Assembly (NCBI GenBank): GCA_964415245.1
Contig: CAYQAJ010000217.1
Span: 1 to 8,975, forward strand
Source of the DNA: CAYQAJ01 sp964415245
GTDB lineage: Bacteria; Planctomycetota; Planctomycetia; Pirellulales; Pirellulaceae
DNA length: 8,975 bases
Direction of reading: 5' to 3'
Shown here one piece after another: positions 6,570-8,975 of this stretch. Both the position numbers and the translations under genes were made by a program. How positions within the stretch are numbered: the first letter of the stretch is position 1; the number at the start of each line of letters is the position of its first letter. The notes below the pieces were generated by a model, which did not search any database, was not told where the DNA came from, and saw nothing but the letters and a program-made list of their open reading frames with translations.

Positions 6570-7673
6570 CTAGGAAATCTCCACCACCGGTTTGCCGAGC
6601 ACTTCGCTTCGCGGCGTGATTCCCAGCCCCGGCTCGGTCGATGCCGCCATGCGTCCGCCGCGGCGCTGCGGGGCGCCTTCCGCCGTGCTCACGGTTACGT
6701 AGCTGTTGAAGTCGGTGGTGGTGAACAAGAGCTCGGTCGGCGTGCTGTGTGCCAGGTGGGCAATGGCCGCGGTCGCCACGTCGCCCCCCCAACTGTCTTC
6801 GATCGTCATGGCGATGCCCAGCGACGCGCACAGGTCGCGGGCCTGCCGCGCCTTGGTCAGCCCGCCGAACTTGCTGATCTTGATGTTCACCACGTCCATC
6901 GCGCCGTCGGCGTGCCCCCGAAGCAGCACCTCCAGGCCGTCGATCGACTCGTCCAGCACGAAAGGATGATCGGTCCGCCTTCGCACCGCAAGACACTCCT
7001 CGTAACTCGTGCACGGCTGCTCGATATACACGTCCACGTCGGCCACACCGCGCACGACTCGGGCCGCCTCGTGCATCAGCCAGCCGGTGTTGGCGTCGGC
7101 GATGAGCACGTCGCCCGGCTGGAGCATGCCGGCGGCGGCGCGAATGCGGGCGATGTCGTCGTGCACGTCGCTCCCCACTTTGAGCTGAAACCGCCGGTAG
7201 CCCTCGCTCTTGTATCGGGCGACGCTGGCCGCCATCTCGTCGGGCGACTGCTGCGAGATGGCGCGGTACAGATGAAAGTCGTCGCCGTATCGCCCGCCCA
7301 ACAAATTGCACACCGGTTGGCCAGCAACTTGACCAAGAATATCCCAACACGCGATGTCGATGCCGCTTTTCACGTAGGGATGCCCCTTGAGCGCGGCATC
7401 CATCCATCGGTTCAGCCGCCCAAGCTGCGTGGGGTCGTGGCCGATCAGGTGCGGGGCAAGCTCGGCGATGCCCGACCGCACGCCCTCGGCATAGGCGGGC
7501 AAGTAATACGGTCCCAGCGGACACACTTCACCCCACCCGCACAGGCCCGAGTCGGTCTCGACCCGCACGATGGTGCTGTCGAACACCTCAACCGACTTGC
7601 CGCCCGACCACTTGTAACTCCCTTCGTGCAGGGGGAGTTCGACGCGGTAGGCAGAGATGCGTGTAATCTTCAT
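6570..7673 (-). CDS. Enolase-superfamily dehydratase, cis-3-hydroxyproline dehydratase-like
   Basis: A full-length 367-residue member of the mandelate racemase/muconate lactonizing subgroup: N-terminal capping domain (about 1-125), then a barrel. Catalytic residues are in place: Lys165 in FQLKVG, metal ligands Asp193 (IADAN), Glu218 (IEQP) and Asp241 (LDES), Lys265 in VNIKISKFGG, and Glu292-Asp293 in IEDSWGG. The capping-loop sequence GSYKWSGG (18-25), YIEQPCTSYEEC (216-227) and the C-terminal TTDFNSY...EPGLGITP resemble, from memory, cis-3-hydroxy-L-proline dehydratase of Labrenzia, which makes 1-pyrroline-2-carboxylate. The exact substrate is not proven; a sugar-acid or another hydroxyproline is possible. 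It heads the minus-strand cluster, starting at ATG 7673 with no clear Shine-Dalgarno sequence, and ends 12 bp before the peptidase-like gene. The downstream deaminase-like enzyme acts on a related pyrroline, supporting an amino-acid role. Confidence 0.88.
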   Translation of the reverse strand: MKITRISAYRVELPLHEGSYKWSGGKSVEVFDSTIVRVETDSGLCGWGEVCPLGPYYLPAYAEGVRSGIAELAPHLIGHDPTQLGRLNRWMDAALKGHPYVKSGIDIACWDILGQVAGQPVCNLLGGRYGDDFHLYRAISQQSPDEMAASVARYKSEGYRRFQLKVGSDVHDDIARIRAAAGMLQPGDVLIADANTGWLMHEAARVVRGVADVDVYIEQPCTSYEECLAVRRRTDHPFVLDESIDGLEVLLRGHADGAMDVVNIKISKFGGLTKARQARDLCASLGIAMTIEDSWGGDVATAAIAHLAHSTPTELLFTTTDFNSYVTVSTAEGAPQRRGGRMAASTEPGLGITPRSEVLGKPVVEIS

Positions 7674-7824
7674 GGAAATGGAGTTTTCGTGCTCGCCCCG
7701 GCGCGGCGGGACGCATTGGTCATTTGGATTTGGACATTGGTCATTGTCCTTGCCGTTCTAATCGCGTGCCACCGACCGATACGATATCATGTTCCTTGCC
7801 TGTAGTCTGCGAGGAAACCCTGCC
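7674..7824. promoter_or_regulatory. Divergent intergenic region
   Basis: These 151 bp separate the two outward-reading genes, so promoters for both the minus-strand operon and the cytochrome-like gene should lie here. No convincing -35/-10 pair or operator palindrome was found. The middle holds a heptamer array, and the plus-strand end carries a good ribosome binding site, GAGGA at 7811-7815, nine bases before the ATG at 7825. The promoter role is inferred from gene orientation only. Confidence 0.5.
7715..7749. repeat. 7-bp tandem repeat (consensus attggtc)
   Basis: Five consecutive heptamers read attggtc, atttgga, tttggac, attggtc, attgtcc. A 10-bp identity (attggtcatt) recurs exactly 21 bp apart, at 7715 and 7736. 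The array sits midway between the two divergent start codons. Its period equals that of the array at 1008-1042, but the unit is unrelated. Confidence 0.65.
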
Positions 7825-8975
7825 ATGCGATCGGTTGCCGCCAACTTCGAGACTCTGTTCGTCGGCGCGGTGGCCGCTGTTCTTGTCGTCTGTGCTGCGG
7901 ACGGGCCGCTTCGGGCCGCCGACCCGGCGAACGAACGGGCCGAGTTCTTCGAAACGAAGATCCGCCCGGTGCTGGCGGAACAGTGTTTCGAGTGCCACGG
8001 CTCGAAGGAACAGAACAACGGGCTGCGCCTCGATAGCCGCCAGTCGATCGTGGAAGGGGGGGACCGCGGGCCGGCCATCGTGCCCGGCAGCGCCGACGAG
8101 AGCTTGCTCATCACGGCCATCGGCTACGGGGACGACGATCTGCAGATGCCGCCCGAAGTGCGCCTCGACGACGCGATCGTGGCCGACATCCGCCGTTGGA
8201 TTAACGACGGCGCGTTTTGGCCCGAGAAAAGAAACGCCCCGGAAGAGGTCGAATCGCCCGCAGAGCCGCACTGGGCCTTCCAGCCGGTCGTGCTGCCGCC
8301 GATTCCCGATGATGTGGGCGGCTGGTCGGAGAGTGCCATCGACCGCTTCATCGCTGTTGCGCGACACGAGCACGAGCTTGAACCGGTCGCCGATGCACCG
8401 CGAGGCGTTCTAGTTCGACGCTTGTACTTCGATCTCGTCGGCTTGCCGCCGCTTCCCGAGGAAATCGATGCATTCGTCGCCGACCCGCGGCCCGATGCGC
8501 TGGAGCGGCTCGTCGACCGCTTGCTCGCTTCGCCCCGTTACGGCGAACGGTGGGGGCGCCACTGGATGGACGTGGTCCGCTACGCCGACACCGCGGGCGA
8601 CAACGCCGACTACCCCATTCCCGAGGCGCGGCTGTATCGCGACTGGATCATCGACTCGTTGAACGCCGACAAACCGTACGACCAGTTCATGCGCGAGCAG
8701 CTTGCCGGCGACGTGTTGGCTTGTGAAGGGCCGAGCGAGCGATACGCCGAGCAGGTCGTCGCCACGGGCTTCCTCGCGCTTTCGCGGCGCTACGCCACCG
8801 CGCCGTACGAGCTATGGCATCTGACGCTCGAAGACACGATCGACACCACGGGCCGCGCGTTCCTCGGACTCACGCTCAGGTGCGCCCGTTGCCACGACCA
8901 CAAGTTCGATCCGGTGACGCGCGAAGATTACTACGGCCTGTACGGCATCTTCGCCAGCACTCAGTTCCCGTGGGC
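7825..8975 (+). CDS. Planctomycete cytochrome-type secreted protein (PSCyt1 + DUF1549), C-terminus beyond window
   Basis: Exported multi-domain protein of a family greatly expanded in planctomycetes; its precise role is unsettled. A signal peptide (core about 11-25, cleavage near Ala32) leads to a PSCyt1 domain with haem-attachment motif CFECH (54-58), the typical GLRLDSR (66-72) and VPGSADESLL (86-95), and Met108 in LQMPPE as the probable sixth haem ligand. A linker EPHWAFQP (147-154) precedes the DUF1549/PSCyt2 region (about 170-375), with LVGLPP and a second CxxCH, CARCH (353-357), followed by DHKFDP. The reading frame stays open to the right edge after 383 codons; full proteins usually continue into DUF1553. 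The start is well supported by GAGGA at 7811-7815. It is transcribed away from the metabolic operon, so shared regulation is possible but not shown. Confidence 0.93.
   Translation, partial: MRSVAANFETLFVGAVAAVLVVCAADGPLRAADPANERAEFFETKIRPVLAEQCFECHGSKEQNNGLRLDSRQSIVEGGDRGPAIVPGSADESLLITAIGYGDDDLQMPPEVRLDDAIVADIRRWINDGAFWPEKRNAPEEVESPAEPHWAFQPVVLPPIPDDVGGWSESAIDRFIAVARHEHELEPVADAPRGVLVRRLYFDLVGLPPLPEEIDAFVADPRPDALERLVDRLLASPRYGERWGRHWMDVVRYADTAGDNADYPIPEARLYRDWIIDSLNADKPYDQFMREQLAGDVLACEGPSERYAEQVVATGFLALSRRYATAPYELWHLTLEDTIDTTGRAFLGLTLRCARCHDHKFDPVTREDYYGLYGIFASTQFPW

Noticed and set aside
6166..7524. Minus-strand 452-codon open frame
   Set aside because: It is a frame-shifted shadow of the dehydratase and the start of the peptidase-like gene, Arg-rich and without motifs.
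7750..7785. Promoter for the cytochrome-like gene (TTGCCG with TACGAT)
   Set aside because: The spacing is 24 bp, too long for a sigma-70 promoter, and the hexamer matches are weak.
5994..7805. Plus-strand 603-codon open frame
   Set aside because: It is antisense to the peptidase and dehydratase genes, which both have clear catalytic motifs; no domain is visible in it.

Overview
The window looks like a piece of a planctomycete chromosome, probably of the Pirellulales type. The strongest sign is the plus-strand gene at the right edge: a secreted protein with an N-terminal PSCyt1-type haem motif followed by a DUF1549 (PSCyt2) region, a combination greatly expanded in planctomycetes. The high GC content, scarce Shine-Dalgarno sequences and short 7-bp tandem arrays in two of the gene gaps fit the same origin. 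No RNA gene, CRISPR array, transposon or phage gene was seen. The DNA is densely coding: seven genes lie on the minus strand and one diverges on the plus strand.

Read in the direction of transcription, the minus strand begins at 7673. The first block is a three-gene metabolic cluster: an enolase-superfamily dehydratase closest to cis-3-hydroxyproline dehydratases (7673-6570), a secreted HEFAH zinc peptidase-like protein (6557-5586), and a DHDPS/NAL-family enzyme that closely resembles the hydroxyproline-pathway deaminase HypD/LhpC (5589-4696). Spacing is 12 bp and then a 4-bp ATGA overlap, so this should be one operon. Two enzymes that both point to hydroxylated proline, with a peptidase between them, suggest use of hydroxyproline-type residues from a protein or cell-wall source. 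The two enzymes do not form any standard pathway for the monohydroxyprolines, but they would connect directly if the starting substrate were a 3,4-dihydroxyproline. That is an inference, and it is the main idea in this window.

The second block follows after 30 bp: a small two-helix membrane protein (4665-4378), a 746-residue protein with a signal sequence and two membrane helices (4381-2141, ATGA overlap with the previous gene), an ABC ATPase (2066-1095) and a multi-helix ABC-2 type permease (985 to beyond the left edge). These four probably form one membrane complex of unknown cargo.

Short repeats sit in three of the junctions and inside one coding start: a 7-bp array at 1008-1042, a degenerate 40-bp repeat at 2062-2162, a 9-bp in-frame repeat at 6505-6540 that encodes part of a signal peptide, and a second 7-bp array with a different unit at 7715-7749 in the divergent promoter region. 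No stretch longer than 300 bp lacks a gene.
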